Under the pieces are notes generated by a model, which did no database searches, was not told the origin of the DNA, and worked only from the letters and a program-made list of their open reading frames with translations. A DNA stretch of 64,000 nt from JB111 sp049856295 (GTDB lineage: Bacteria; Actinomycetota; Actinomycetes; Actinomycetales; Actinomycetaceae), in NCBI RefSeq assembly GCF_049856295.1, contig NZ_JBNDMZ010000006.1, forward strand, positions 198,333 to 262,332, in the 5' to 3' direction. A program made the translations under genes and the position numbers. Below, piece by piece: positions 23,483 through 31,618 of this stretch. Every line of letters begins with the position of its first letter. Position 1 is the first letter of the stretch.

Positions 23483-23594
23483 GAGGACAGGTTAGGCGTG
23501 GTGGGGGCGTGCGCGTGCCCGGGGTGGGTGCCGCGTGGGGCGGACCAGTGGGGGGACGGTGCGGGCGGGCGGTCGGCCACCGGCCATCGTGTGG

Positions 23595-23715
23595 CGAGAT
23601 CAGGGGAGGCGGGCGAGAGACGGGGATTTTTCCCCGGGTCTCGGCCCACTTCCCCCGATCTCGTGACCCGGAGCCGCTGAGCACCCCTGATCTCGGCGAG
23701 CCTCCCCTGATCTCG
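23595..23715. repeat. Palindromic repeat cluster, arm core CCCCTGATCTCG
   Basis: Core copies lie at 23595-23607 (inverted, CGAGATCAGGGGA), 23652-23663 (CCCCCGATCTCG), 23683-23695 and 23703-23715 (CCCCTGATCTCG). The last two are joined through CTCGGCGAGC. Between the first and second copies sits a hairpin around a T-rich loop (23616-23641: AGAC, GGGGA, CCCC, GGTCT). The cluster follows the symporter gene stop and probably also terminates it. See the matching architecture at 37597-37652. Confidence 0.75.
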
Positions 23716-23752
23716 GCAGCCGCGTGGCGGGCGGCCGGTCAGGAGCGCCCGG

Positions 23753-25219
23753 TCAGCGCACCGGTGCGGGCTGCTCGCGGTCCGTGGACCGACCGTCGCC
23801 GTCCGTGGCGGACCCGGCGTCGGCTCCCCGGTCGGCGCCGGCCCCCACAGCCACCTCGTCCTCGTCGCGGAAGAGGTCCTCGGCGTCGGCGGAGTCGTAC
23901 TGCTCGCGATCGAGGATGCCCTCGCGGTGCGCCACGACGACCGGCACGAGCGCCTGACCGGCCACGTTGACCGCGGTGCGCCCCATGTCGAGGATCGGGT
24001 CGACGGCGAGGAGCAGGCCCACGCCCTCGAGCGGCAGGCCGAGCGTGGACAGCGTGAGGGTGAGCATGACGGTCGCGCCCGTCATGCCGGCGGTCGCGGC
24101 CGAGCCGACCACGGAGACGAAGGCGATGAGCAGGTAGTCCGTCAGGCCGAGCGAGAGCCCGAAGAACTGGGCCACGAAGATCGCGGAGATCGCCGGGTAG
24201 ATCGCGGCGCAGCCGTCCATCTTGGTGGTCGCGCCGAGCGGCACGGCGAACGACGAGTAGCCGCGCGGCACGCCGAGATTCCGCTCGGTCACGCGCTGCG
24301 TGAGGGGCAGGGTGCCGATCGACGAGCGCGAGACGAACGCCAGCTGGATCGCCGGCCAGGCGCCGCGGAAGTAGCGCAGGACGGACAGGCCGTGCGCGCG
24401 CAGGATGACGGGGTAGACGACGAGCAGCACGAGCAGCAGGCCGACGTAGATCGCGAGCGTGAACGTGCCCAGGCTCCCGATCGAGGTCCAGCCGTAGGTC
24501 GCGATGGCGTTGCCGATGAGTCCGACCGTCCCGATCGGGGCGAGGCGGATGACCCACCACAGGACCTTCTGCACGATCGCGAGCAGCGAGGCGGACACCG
24601 AGAGGAACGGCTCGGCCTTCTGCCCCACCTTGAGCGCGGCGATCCCGATGACGAGGGAGACGACGATGATCTGCAGGACGTTGAAGCCCGGCGACGCGCC
24701 GACGCCGGTCACGGCCCCGTCCGCCGCCGTCTCGAGCCCGGCGTTGACCTCGAGCCCGAGGAAGTTCGCCGGGACGATGCCGGTGAGGAAGTCGAGCCAG
24801 CCGCCCTGACGCCCGGGGGCGGAGGCATCCTGGGCGTCGACGCCGGCGTTGCTGCCCGGCTGGAGCGCGAGGCCCAGGCCGATGCCGATGAGCACCGAGA
24901 CGAGGGCGGTGATCGCGAACCAGATGAGCGTCTGAGCGGCGAGTCGGGCGCCGTTGGCGATGCCCCGCAGGTTGGCGATCGAGGTGACGATGGCGAGGAA
25001 CACGAGCGGCGGGACGATCGCGCGCAGGAGTCCGACGAAGGTCGAGCCGATCGTGTCGAGCGTGGTCGTCAGGGCGTTGGGCTCGTCCTCGGGACCGGTC
25101 CCGAGCTCGAGGGCGAGCCAGCCGAGGAGGATGCCGGCGACGAGGCCGATGACGATCTGCGCGCTGAAGGACGGCAGCCGGAGGCGGCGCGCGGGCGCGG
25201 TGGTGGAGCGGGTGGACAC
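23753..25219 (-). CDS. Dicarboxylate/amino acid:cation symporter, cystine (TcyP)-like
   Basis: A 488-aa DAACS-family symporter with about eight membrane helices and two re-entrant hairpins. The first hairpin carries the Ser-rich motif SRSSIGTLPLT. The next conserved region reads ATTKMDGCAAIYPAI, whereas glutamate/dicarboxylate carriers have NMDGTA; GCA-x-IYPA is what I know from L-cystine carriers of the TcyP/YdjN type. The last helix has DMGRTAVNVAGQ, keeping the Asp and Arg but with Gln where GltP-type proteins have Asp. The C-terminal 60 residues are acidic and disordered. GTG start at 25219 with GAAAGG upstream. A Cys-codon-rich leader peptide precedes it, fitting control by cysteine supply. 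Confidence 0.85.
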   Translation of the reverse strand: MSTRSTTAPARRLRLPSFSAQIVIGLVAGILLGWLALELGTGPEDEPNALTTTLDTIGSTFVGLLRAIVPPLVFLAIVTSIANLRGIANGARLAAQTLIWFAITALVSVLIGIGLGLALQPGSNAGVDAQDASAPGRQGGWLDFLTGIVPANFLGLEVNAGLETAADGAVTGVGASPGFNVLQIIVVSLVIGIAALKVGQKAEPFLSVSASLLAIVQKVLWWVIRLAPIGTVGLIGNAIATYGWTSIGSLGTFTLAIYVGLLLVLLVVYPVILRAHGLSVLRYFRGAWPAIQLAFVSRSSIGTLPLTQRVTERNLGVPRGYSSFAVPLGATTKMDGCAAIYPAISAIFVAQFFGLSLGLTDYLLIAFVSVVGSAATAGMTGATVMLTLTLSTLGLPLEGVGLLLAVDPILDMGRTAVNVAGQALVPVVVAHREGILDREQYDSADAEDLFRDEDEVAVGAGADRGADAGSATDGDGRSTDREQPAPVR

Positions 25220-25383
25220 AGGGGTGCCTTTCGTGGGGAGGGGGCGCGACGGCGCGCCTGCGCACGCCCGTGCGGGCGACGCGATGGGAGAGGTGCCGGT
25301 GGACCCGGGACCTCGGGCCGGCCGGGGTGGGCCCAGGCCTGGCGGTCAGCGCCGACGTACCGCGCGGGAGGGGGAGCGGCGGG

Positions 25384-25482
25384 TCAACGGACCGGCCGCG
25401 CGGGCACGGGCCGACACGAGCACGTCGAGCGCCGACCGAGGTCGACGTCGAGCCGCGCCGTGAGGTGCCAGAGGTTGCCCAC
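25384..25482 (-). CDS. Cys-responsive leader peptide ahead of the TcyP-like symporter
   Basis: A 32-codon ORF starts at GTG 25482, 7 nt after GGAG, and ends at TGA 25384. Its middle reads LTARLDVDLGRRSTCSCR, strikingly like the short actinobacterial leader peptides of sulfur-metabolism genes with the pattern RLHVDLCR-x2-S-x3-C. Two Cys codons (TGC, TGT) sit near the end, where a ribosome starved for Cys-tRNA would stall. The 160 nt between it and the symporter gene can form several GC-rich hairpins. Similarity is from memory of the pattern, not a search. Confidence 0.55.
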   Translation of the reverse strand: MGNLWHLTARLDVDLGRRSTCSCRPVPARPVR

Positions 25483-25498
25483 CGATGCTCCCGGGTCG

Positions 25499-25515
25499 GG
25501 TCCGCGATGCGGACC
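25499..25515 (-). other. Hairpin just upstream of the Cys leader peptide
   Basis: GGTCCGC and GCGGACC form a 7-bp stem with a 3-nt loop, a few bases before the ribosome binding site of the leader ORF. It may be part of the 5' leader fold. The DNA just upstream (25520-25555) is the most A/T-rich of this gap and is where the promoter should be, but no clear -10/-35 pair was found. Confidence 0.35.
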
Positions 25516-25694
25516 AGGTAGTTGACGATTCACATACAAGCACACCCGACGGCGGACGGGAACCACCCGCACGGACCGTCCGCATCGTGGACAGGGCTCT
25601 GCCCGACGACGAACCCGGGGCGTCCGGTGCGGGACCGTGGTGTGCCAGGCGGCCGCGAGGAGCCGCCGGGGCGCCGGGCGATGAGGCGAGCGCC

Positions 25695-26453
25695 TCAGTT
25701 CTCGTCGTCGGCAGGGGTGGCCGTGCCACCGGCTGATCCGCCGCTGCTGCCGCCCGCTCCGCCGAGGTAGTACGGCGACAGCGCCGAGGTGCGCTCCGCC
25801 AGCAGCGCCGCGCAGGTGTCGGTCCGCACGATCCGGCCGCGGTGCATGACGTGGGCGATGCTCCCCACGGCGAGCGCGATCTCGACGAACTGCTCGACGA
25901 GCAGGATCCCGACGCCGGACGCCGCCAGCTCGACCAGCGCGTCGACGAGGGTGCGCACCATCTGCGGCGCCAGGCCGAGGGAGAGCTCGTCGACCATGAG
26001 GACGGTCGGCCGGGTCGCGAGCGCGCGGGCGACGACGAGCATCTGCTGCTCCCCGCCCGAGAGCAGTCCGGCGCGCACGTCGCGCCGTTCGGCGAGCCGC
26101 GGGAAGAGGTCGAAGGCCCGCTCGAGGGCGGACCCGGACCGGTCGACGACGACGAGGTTCTGCGCCACCGTGAGCCTGGAGAACACGCTGCGGCCCTGCT
26201 CGGCGTAGCCGAGGCCGGCGCGCGCCCGGCGGTGGACGGCCAGTCGGTCGATCCGCCGCCCGCCGAGCGCGACCGTCCCGGACGCGGCGGGGAGCATGCC
26301 GGCGATCCCGTCGAGCAGCGTGGTCTTGCCGGCGCCGTTCGCGCCGAGCAGCACCGTGATCTCGCCGCGGGGAACGACGAGGTCGACGTCCCGGCAGATC
26401 GTCAGGTCGCCGCGCTGGACGGTCAGCGCCTCCACCTCGAGCCCGTCGCTCAT
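25695..26453 (-). CDS. livF: Branched-chain amino acid ABC transporter ATPase LivF
   Basis: A 252-aa ABC ATPase with Walker A GANGAGKTT (about residues 36-44), the LivF-typical GLGYAEQGRSVFSRLTVAQNL split across the Q-loop region, signature LLSGGEQQM and Walker B VLMVDELSLGL (LivF proteins have DE-x-SLGL). The last 25 residues are a Gly/Ser linker-like tail. ATG 26453 overlaps the stop of the LivMG gene (ATGA). It completes a five-function HAAT-type importer together with LivK, LivH and the LivMG fusion. The imported substrate may be a branched-chain amino acid, amide or urea. Confidence 0.9.
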   Translation of the reverse strand: MSDGLEVEALTVQRGDLTICRDVDLVVPRGEITVLLGANGAGKTTLLDGIAGMLPAASGTVALGGRRIDRLAVHRRARAGLGYAEQGRSVFSRLTVAQNLVVVDRSGSALERAFDLFPRLAERRDVRAGLLSGGEQQMLVVARALATRPTVLMVDELSLGLAPQMVRTLVDALVELAASGVGILLVEQFVEIALAVGSIAHVMHRGRIVRTDTCAALLAERTSALSPYYLGGAGGSSGGSAGGTATPADDEN

Positions 26454-28261
26454 GCCGTCGCCTCCGTCCCGAGGTAGGCGGCCACCACGCGGGGGTCGTC
26501 GAGCACGTCCGCCACGGGTCCGCTCGCGATCACGTGCCCGTCGTCGAGCGCGGTGGCGCGGGTGGCCGCCGCCCGCACGAACTCCATGTCGTGCTCGATG
26601 AGGAGGGTCGCGCAGCCGAGCTCGGCGGGGATGCGGTGGACCCGGTCGGCCAGCGCGCGGCTCTCGGCCTCCCCGAGCCCGGCCGCGGGCTCGTCGAGCA
26701 GGAGCACGCGGGGGCCCGAGGCGAGCGCCCCGCCGATCTCGAGGATGCGGCGCGACCCGGCGTCCATCAGCCGGATCGGCACGTCGGCGTCCGGCAGCCC
26801 GAGGAACTCCGTGACCCGCGCGGCCCGGTCCGCGCCCGCGCGCCCGCCGGCCAGCCGCAGGTACTGCCCGACGGTGAGGCCGTCGATCGCGTGCCCGTGC
26901 TGGAACGTGCGGCGCAGACCGAGCCGGGCGCGGGCCCGGGCGGACAGGGCGTCGACGGGCGCCGCGCCGAGGCGCACCTCGCCGTCGTAGGCGGGGAGGA
27001 AGCCGGTGACGGCGTCGACGAGGGTCGACTTGCCCGCGCCGTTCGAGCCGATGAGCGCGTGCACGCCCGCCGGGTCGAGGCGCAGGGAGACGTCGTCGAG
27101 GATCGTCGCGCCCCCGAGCCGCACCGTCAGGCCGGCCACCTCGAGGGCGGGCCCCCGGTCGGTCGCGTCCGCCGACCGGATGGGCGAGGTGGCGGGGTGC
27201 GGCGTCGTCGTGCGGGGACCGTCCGTCAGGGGTCCATCTGCCGCGGCCACGTCCGCCACGGTGGTCGGCGACGTCGAGGGGCGCGGCGTCGTCGGCCCCG
27301 GGAGGTCGCAGGTCAGCCGCCTGCCGCGCACGGCACGCGTCTCGAGGCGGTCGCTCACCTGCTCCATGATCCCGCCGTTGCCCTGGCGCAGGACCTCGAA
27401 GGCGCCGAGGGCCATGAGCGCGTCGGCGGCGTCGAGGGGGAGGCCGACGCGGCGCAGGAGCTCGGGGACGAACACCGAGAACACGCCCGCGAGGACGGCG
27501 CCGCCGAGGACCGCCGCACCGCACAGGACCGCGGTGACGAGGTGGACCATCGAGGTCATCGGCGAGAACACGGCCGGCGTGAGCAGCCCGTACTGCCCGG
27601 CGAGCAGCCCGCCCGCGAGCCCGGCGATGAGGGCCGCCCACATGAACGCGCTCGCCTTCGCGCCGCCGACCCGGACGCCGAGGGCCGCCGCCGCGCGTTC
27701 GCTCTCGCGGACCGCCGACCAGCCGAGCCCGTGGCGCGACCGGCCGAGCGCGGAGAGACCGAGCTGCGCGAGCGCGAGGAGGACCCAGCACAGGGCGAAG
27801 AACCAGCGCGGGTCGCCGAACGGGTCGGCGGGCAGGACCGGCGTGCCCGAGCCGACGCCGGGGAAGCTGCCCTGGCGCAGCACGAGGTCGAGCGCGGTGG
27901 CGAACCCGAGGGTGACGACGGCCAGCTCGACGCCGCGGATCCGGGCGGTGGCCAGCCCGATGACGAGGCCGACCGGCGCCGCGACGAGCCCCCCGGCGAG
28001 CACGAGGAGCGGGAACGGGAGGTCGGGCACGGCGAGCGCGAGCCACGAGGTCACCCAGCCGCCGATCGCGGCGAACGACATCTGGCACAGCGTGATGAGG
28101 CCGGTCCGGTTCGTCAGCACGCCGATGCTGCGCGCGACCAGCGCCGTGATCGCCACCGTGCTCAGCAGGTAGACCCAGTAGACGGGCAGGACGAGCCCGA
28201 GGACCACGAGCACGACGACGAGGAGCGCGGTGGCGACCGTGCGGACGTCAGCGAGGCGCAT
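26450..28261 (-). CDS. LivM permease fused to LivG ATPase
   Basis: A 603-aa fusion. Residues 1-320 are a LivM-type permease with about nine hydrophobic helices and the family motif GRSRHGLGWSAVRESERAAAALGV. After a Thr/Pro-rich linker (about 325-375), residues 380-600 are a LivG-type ATPase: Walker A GSNGAGKST, the LivG insert GLRRTFQHGHAIDGLTVGQYL split by its Q-loop, a signature region in which LSGG is replaced by DAGSRRILEIGGAL, and Walker B VLLLDEPAAGLG. Permease and ATPase are usually separate genes, although such fusions occur in actinobacteria. The start overlaps livH by 14 nt. Confidence 0.9.
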   Translation of the reverse strand: MRLADVRTVATALLVVVLVVLGLVLPVYWVYLLSTVAITALVARSIGVLTNRTGLITLCQMSFAAIGGWVTSWLALAVPDLPFPLLVLAGGLVAAPVGLVIGLATARIRGVELAVVTLGFATALDLVLRQGSFPGVGSGTPVLPADPFGDPRWFFALCWVLLALAQLGLSALGRSRHGLGWSAVRESERAAAALGVRVGGAKASAFMWAALIAGLAGGLLAGQYGLLTPAVFSPMTSMVHLVTAVLCGAAVLGGAVLAGVFSVFVPELLRRVGLPLDAADALMALGAFEVLRQGNGGIMEQVSDRLETRAVRGRRLTCDLPGPTTPRPSTSPTTVADVAAADGPLTDGPRTTTPHPATSPIRSADATDRGPALEVAGLTVRLGGATILDDVSLRLDPAGVHALIGSNGAGKSTLVDAVTGFLPAYDGEVRLGAAPVDALSARARARLGLRRTFQHGHAIDGLTVGQYLRLAGGRAGADRAARVTEFLGLPDADVPIRLMDAGSRRILEIGGALASGPRVLLLDEPAAGLGEAESRALADRVHRIPAELGCATLLIEHDMEFVRAAATRATALDDGHVIASGPVADVLDDPRVVAAYLGTEATA

Positions 28262-29105
28262 CCCAGACCTCCCGCCTGCGCAGCCACATGAGGGCCACCG
28301 CGATGATGAGGAACGGGATCGCGCCCCGGTACTCGGCGATCGCGTCGATCCGGGAGCCGGCCCCCTCGACCGCCCCGACGGCGAGGCCCCCGAGCACGGC
28401 GATCCACACGCGGCTGAACGCGCCGAGCAGCGCGGCGGCCAGGGCCGGGACCACGAGGAAGGACATCGACTCGAACGTGGGGTTGCGGGTGGGGGCGACG
28501 AGCAGGAGCGCGAGGGTGGAGAGCACGCCGGTCGTGGCCCAGACGATCACCGCGAGGCGGCGCGAGTCGATCCCGAGCAGCTGGACGGTCACCGGGCGCT
28601 CGGACATGGCCTCGAGGCGCAGGCCGGTCTGCGAGTGGCGCAGCAGGAGGGTGAGGGCGCCCGCGATCGCGACGGTGAGCACGAGGGCGACCACGGTGGT
28701 GAGCGAGACCCGCACCCCGGCGACGTCGAACATGACGTCCGGGACGAGGCTCGGCATCACCCGGGGCGAGTCGCCGAACATCCGGAAGCCGGCGGTGAGG
28801 AGCACGACGAGGAGGACCACGGTGACGACCGCCCGCACGGTGACGGACGGCTCGCCGAACCAGCGGGCCATCACCCAGCCGGCGAACCCGGCCACGACGC
28901 CGGAGACCGCGAGGCCGCCGAGCGCGGCGAGGGGGAGCGGCACGCCCGAGCCGATCAGTGCGTAGCAGAGGTACGCGCCGACGGCGCCGAGCGCGGCCTG
29001 CCCGAAGTTGAGCACGCCGACCAGGCGGTACAGCACCACCACGCAGACCGCGAGGATCGCGTAGGCGGAGCCGGACACGAGCCCGGAGACGACGCCGTCG
29101 AGCAT
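28248..29105 (-). CDS. livH: Branched-chain amino acid ABC transporter permease LivH
   Basis: A 285-aa inner-membrane permease with about eight helices. The conserved opening GLVSGSAYAILAVCVVVLYR and VGVLNFGQAALGAVGAYLCY, and the cytoplasmic coupling loop SQTGLRLEAMSERPVTVQLLGID, identify LivH. It follows livK by 64 nt and overlaps the LivMG fusion. It forms the membrane channel with the LivM half of that fusion. Confidence 0.92.
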   Translation of the reverse strand: MLDGVVSGLVSGSAYAILAVCVVVLYRLVGVLNFGQAALGAVGAYLCYALIGSGVPLPLAALGGLAVSGVVAGFAGWVMARWFGEPSVTVRAVVTVVLLVVLLTAGFRMFGDSPRVMPSLVPDVMFDVAGVRVSLTTVVALVLTVAIAGALTLLLRHSQTGLRLEAMSERPVTVQLLGIDSRRLAVIVWATTGVLSTLALLLVAPTRNPTFESMSFLVVPALAAALLGAFSRVWIAVLGGLAVGAVEGAGSRIDAIAEYRGAIPFLIIAVALMWLRRREVWDAPR

Positions 29106-29169
29106 CAGCGGGTCCTGGCCGCCGTCGCCGAGGGCTCCCGGGTCGAGGAGGCCCCCCGCGCCGCGGGTG

Positions 29170-30351
29170 TCACGGGAGGCGCACCCAGTCGCTGACGGTC
29201 TCCCAGCCCTCCTCGGTGGCCTGGACCATCATGCTCGAGCGGTTGGGGTTGTGCTCGGTCGCGTCGCCGAAGGTGAAGGGCATGCCCATGAGCGGGTGCT
29301 CGATCTCGTCGAGCGCGCGGAACGCCTCGGTCACCGACTCGTTGGTGATCTCGCCGTCGATGCCCTCGAGCACCTCGACGAGGACCTCGGCGGCCACGTA
29401 GCCGCCCATCGACAGCGAGGTGAGCGGGACGTCGGCGTCGGTGAGCGTGGTGCGCCAGCCCTCGAGGCCCGGGGCGTCCCCGGTGTAGGGCAGGAACTCG
29501 GAGTTCGCGTAGAGGCCGAGCGTGCCCTGCTCCGCGAGGGACTCCTGGACGCTCACGCTGTAGGCCGAGGTGAGGGTGAGCCAGTCGATCTGGTCGAGCA
29601 GGCCCTGCTGGTCGACGGCGTTCATGAAGGCCACCGCGACCGGCTCGTTGGAGTTGAAGACGACCGCCTCGCAGCCCGCGTCGCGCACGGCGAGGATGGC
29701 CGGCGTCGGGTCGTCGCCGAGGACCACCGAGGTGTCGACGTGCGGGGCCTCGGAGCCGGTGTCCGCCTCCCACCGCTCGATGAGCTCGAGGTAGGGCTCC
29801 GTGAGGCCGGCGCTCTCCTGGATGACCGGGCACACGCGGTCGTGGCCGAGGTCCTCCGACGCGAAGTGGAGCAGGGCCTCGTACCCGCGGATCGTGCCGT
29901 TGTTGACCGGCGCGATGTTGGCCGACTCGAAGCACGACGGCTCGACCCCGGTCCCGGAGATCGCCACCACGTCCCGCTGCGCGTAGAACGCGGCGTTCGC
30001 GCTGCACTCGACGAGGCTCGCGGAGCCGGCGAAGGCGACGACGCCGCTCTCGTCGACGAGGCGCCGCGCGGCCTGGCTCGCCTGCGCGGGGTCTCCGCCG
30101 TCGTCCTCGGAGACGAGCTCGATCATCCGGCCGTCGATGCCGCCCTCGGCGTTGACGCGCTCGAAGACGGCCTCGGCAGCGGCGGGCACCTCGGGGAACG
30201 GGGCGGGGCCGGTGATGGAGCTGACCGCACCGACCCGGATCGGGTCGCCCTCCGCGCCGTCGTCGTCACCGCCGGAGCAGGCGGCCAGGGTGAGCGCCGC
30301 GGTGGCGGCGAGCGCGAGAAGCGTGGTCGTGCTGCGTGTGCGGGACGTCAT
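29170..30351 (-). CDS. livK: Substrate-binding lipoprotein of the Liv transporter
   Basis: A 393-aa periplasmic-binding-protein-type lipoprotein with signal peptide and lipobox LAAC (Cys near residue 25). After an acidic spacer the mature protein starts IRVGAVSSITGPAPFPEV, the typical first strand of the type I fold, with AGSASLVECSANAAFYAQ and SGTGVEPSCF in the binding cleft region. First gene of the liv operon and probably the most expressed. Extra Cys residues may form disulfides. The ligand cannot be told; the cleft differs from classical Leu/Ile/Val binders. Confidence 0.9.
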   Translation of the reverse strand: MTSRTRSTTTLLALAATAALTLAACSGGDDDGAEGDPIRVGAVSSITGPAPFPEVPAAAEAVFERVNAEGGIDGRMIELVSEDDGGDPAQASQAARRLVDESGVVAFAGSASLVECSANAAFYAQRDVVAISGTGVEPSCFESANIAPVNNGTIRGYEALLHFASEDLGHDRVCPVIQESAGLTEPYLELIERWEADTGSEAPHVDTSVVLGDDPTPAILAVRDAGCEAVVFNSNEPVAVAFMNAVDQQGLLDQIDWLTLTSAYSVSVQESLAEQGTLGLYANSEFLPYTGDAPGLEGWRTTLTDADVPLTSLSMGGYVAAEVLVEVLEGIDGEITNESVTEAFRALDEIEHPLMGMPFTFGDATEHNPNRSSMMVQATEEGWETVSDWVRLP

Positions 30352-30561
30352 CGTGCGGGGGACTCCTTGTGCCTCGGCATGCCTGTGGCCGCCGGATCCG
30401 CTCCGCTGCGGGCCGGCCCGACGGACGGCTGTGCGTCCCGCGCGCCACCTTCGTCCCGATTGTCACAACTTTGGGGACGGTGGACAACCGGTACTGCGGA
30501 AGGTGAGACGACGGGGCGTCGGGGCGGCGTAGCGCTGGAGGACCGTGACGAGGTGCCGAGA
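30352..30561 (-). promoter_or_regulatory. Upstream region of the liv operon
   Basis: About 210 nt without a gene. On the minus strand TTGTCC and ACAATC, 18 nt apart (around 30490-30460), are a plausible promoter for livK. The stretch AAAGTTGTGACAAT is notably A/T-rich for this genome. No clear operator was recognised. Confidence 0.4.
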
Positions 30562-30604
30562 CCACGAGGCGCCCGTGACCTCGACGGTCACGGGCGCCTC
30601 GTGG
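30562..30604 (-). terminator. Terminator behind pspA
   Basis: A 19-bp perfect stem starting CCACGAGGCGCCCGTGACC with a 5-nt TCGAC loop, about 50 nt after the pspA stop. It separates pspA from the liv operon promoter. Confidence 0.85.
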
Positions 30605-30654
30605 GTGGTCGCCGGCCGGATCCCCTGCGTGCCGGGGTCCGGGCGGGCAGAGCC

Positions 30655-31473
30655 TCAGTAGGCCGTGCGGTCCTCGGCCTGCGGCTCGTTCGTCGCGGCG
30701 TCGCCGGGGACGTACTCGCCGGAGTCGGACCCGGCGTCGGCGGTGATCGCCTGCGGCGAGCGACCGGCCTTGAGCGCGGCGAGGCGGGCGTCGATCTCCA
30801 TGTCCTTGCTGTGGTCGGCCAGCTCGGCGAACTGGTCCTCGATCGAGCCGGCGTTGATCTCGGCCTGCCCGGCCACGTAGGCCTCCTCGCGGCGGACCTG
30901 GTCCTCGAAGCGGGAGATCTCGCTGGTCGGGTCGAGCACGTTGATCGACGAGATCGCGCCCTGGACCTGCTTCTGCGCGGCGGCCGACTTCTGACGGGCC
31001 ACGAGCTGGTCGCGCTTGCCCTTGAGCTCCTCGAGCTTGCCGCGCATCTGCACGAGCCCGGCCTTGAGCTTCTCGACGACCTCGTTCTGCGAGTCGATCA
31101 TCGGCTTGGCGGACTGGGCCTCGCCCTCGGCGGTGATCTGCTTGTTGAGCGCGATCTTGGCGAGGTTGTCGAACTTCGACGCGCCGGCGGCGTCCCCGGA
31201 GGTGCGCAGCTCCTCGGCCTTGTTCGAGGCGGCGAGCGCCTTCTGGCCCCAGTCGCGGGCGTCGCGGACGTCCTCCTGGTAGTCGCGCTCGGCGAGGCGC
31301 AGGTTGCCGATGGTCACGGCCACGGCGTCCTCGGCCTCCTTGATGGAGCTCGTGTAGTCGCGCACCATCTGGTCCAGCATCTTCTGCGGGTCCTCGGCGC
31401 GGTCCAGCAGCGCGTTGATGTTCGCGCGCGTCAGCTGGGCGATGCGCCCGAGGATGCTCTGCTTCTCAGCCAT
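30655..31473 (-). CDS. PspA/IM30/Vipp1-family membrane-stress protein
   Basis: A 272-aa, almost wholly alpha-helical coiled-coil protein. It starts MAEKQSILGRIAQLTRANINALLDRAEDPQKML, matching the PspA/Vipp1 N-terminus whose amphipathic helix binds stressed membranes and whose DPxK(M/L)L motif is conserved. Coiled coil runs over residues 25-215; the last 45 residues are an acidic actinobacterial tail. GGGAGA precedes the ATG at 31473. It lies next to a TPM-domain gene on the same strand, a pairing that suggests shared envelope-stress function. No Psp regulator (PspB/C) is adjacent. Confidence 0.92.
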   Translation of the reverse strand: MAEKQSILGRIAQLTRANINALLDRAEDPQKMLDQMVRDYTSSIKEAEDAVAVTIGNLRLAERDYQEDVRDARDWGQKALAASNKAEELRTSGDAAGASKFDNLAKIALNKQITAEGEAQSAKPMIDSQNEVVEKLKAGLVQMRGKLEELKGKRDQLVARQKSAAAQKQVQGAISSINVLDPTSEISRFEDQVRREEAYVAGQAEINAGSIEDQFAELADHSKDMEIDARLAALKAGRSPQAITADAGSDSGEYVPGDAATNEPQAEDRTAY

Positions 31474-31618
31474 GTGATCTCCCTGTCGGTGGTGTCGCGA
31501 TTGTCGGTCGTACCTACCGCGCCGCGTTCGCGACGCCGTCTGTCGGGGCCGGCTGGTGCCGGCCGGTCGTGGGGCCGGGACGGTCACGGCCCGGCCGGGG
31601 GTCGGTCGACGACGCCGG

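Noticed and set aside
23595..23715. CRISPR-like repeats or an integron att site
   Set aside because: Spacings are irregular, arms are inverted as well as direct, and there is no integrase or cas gene nearby.
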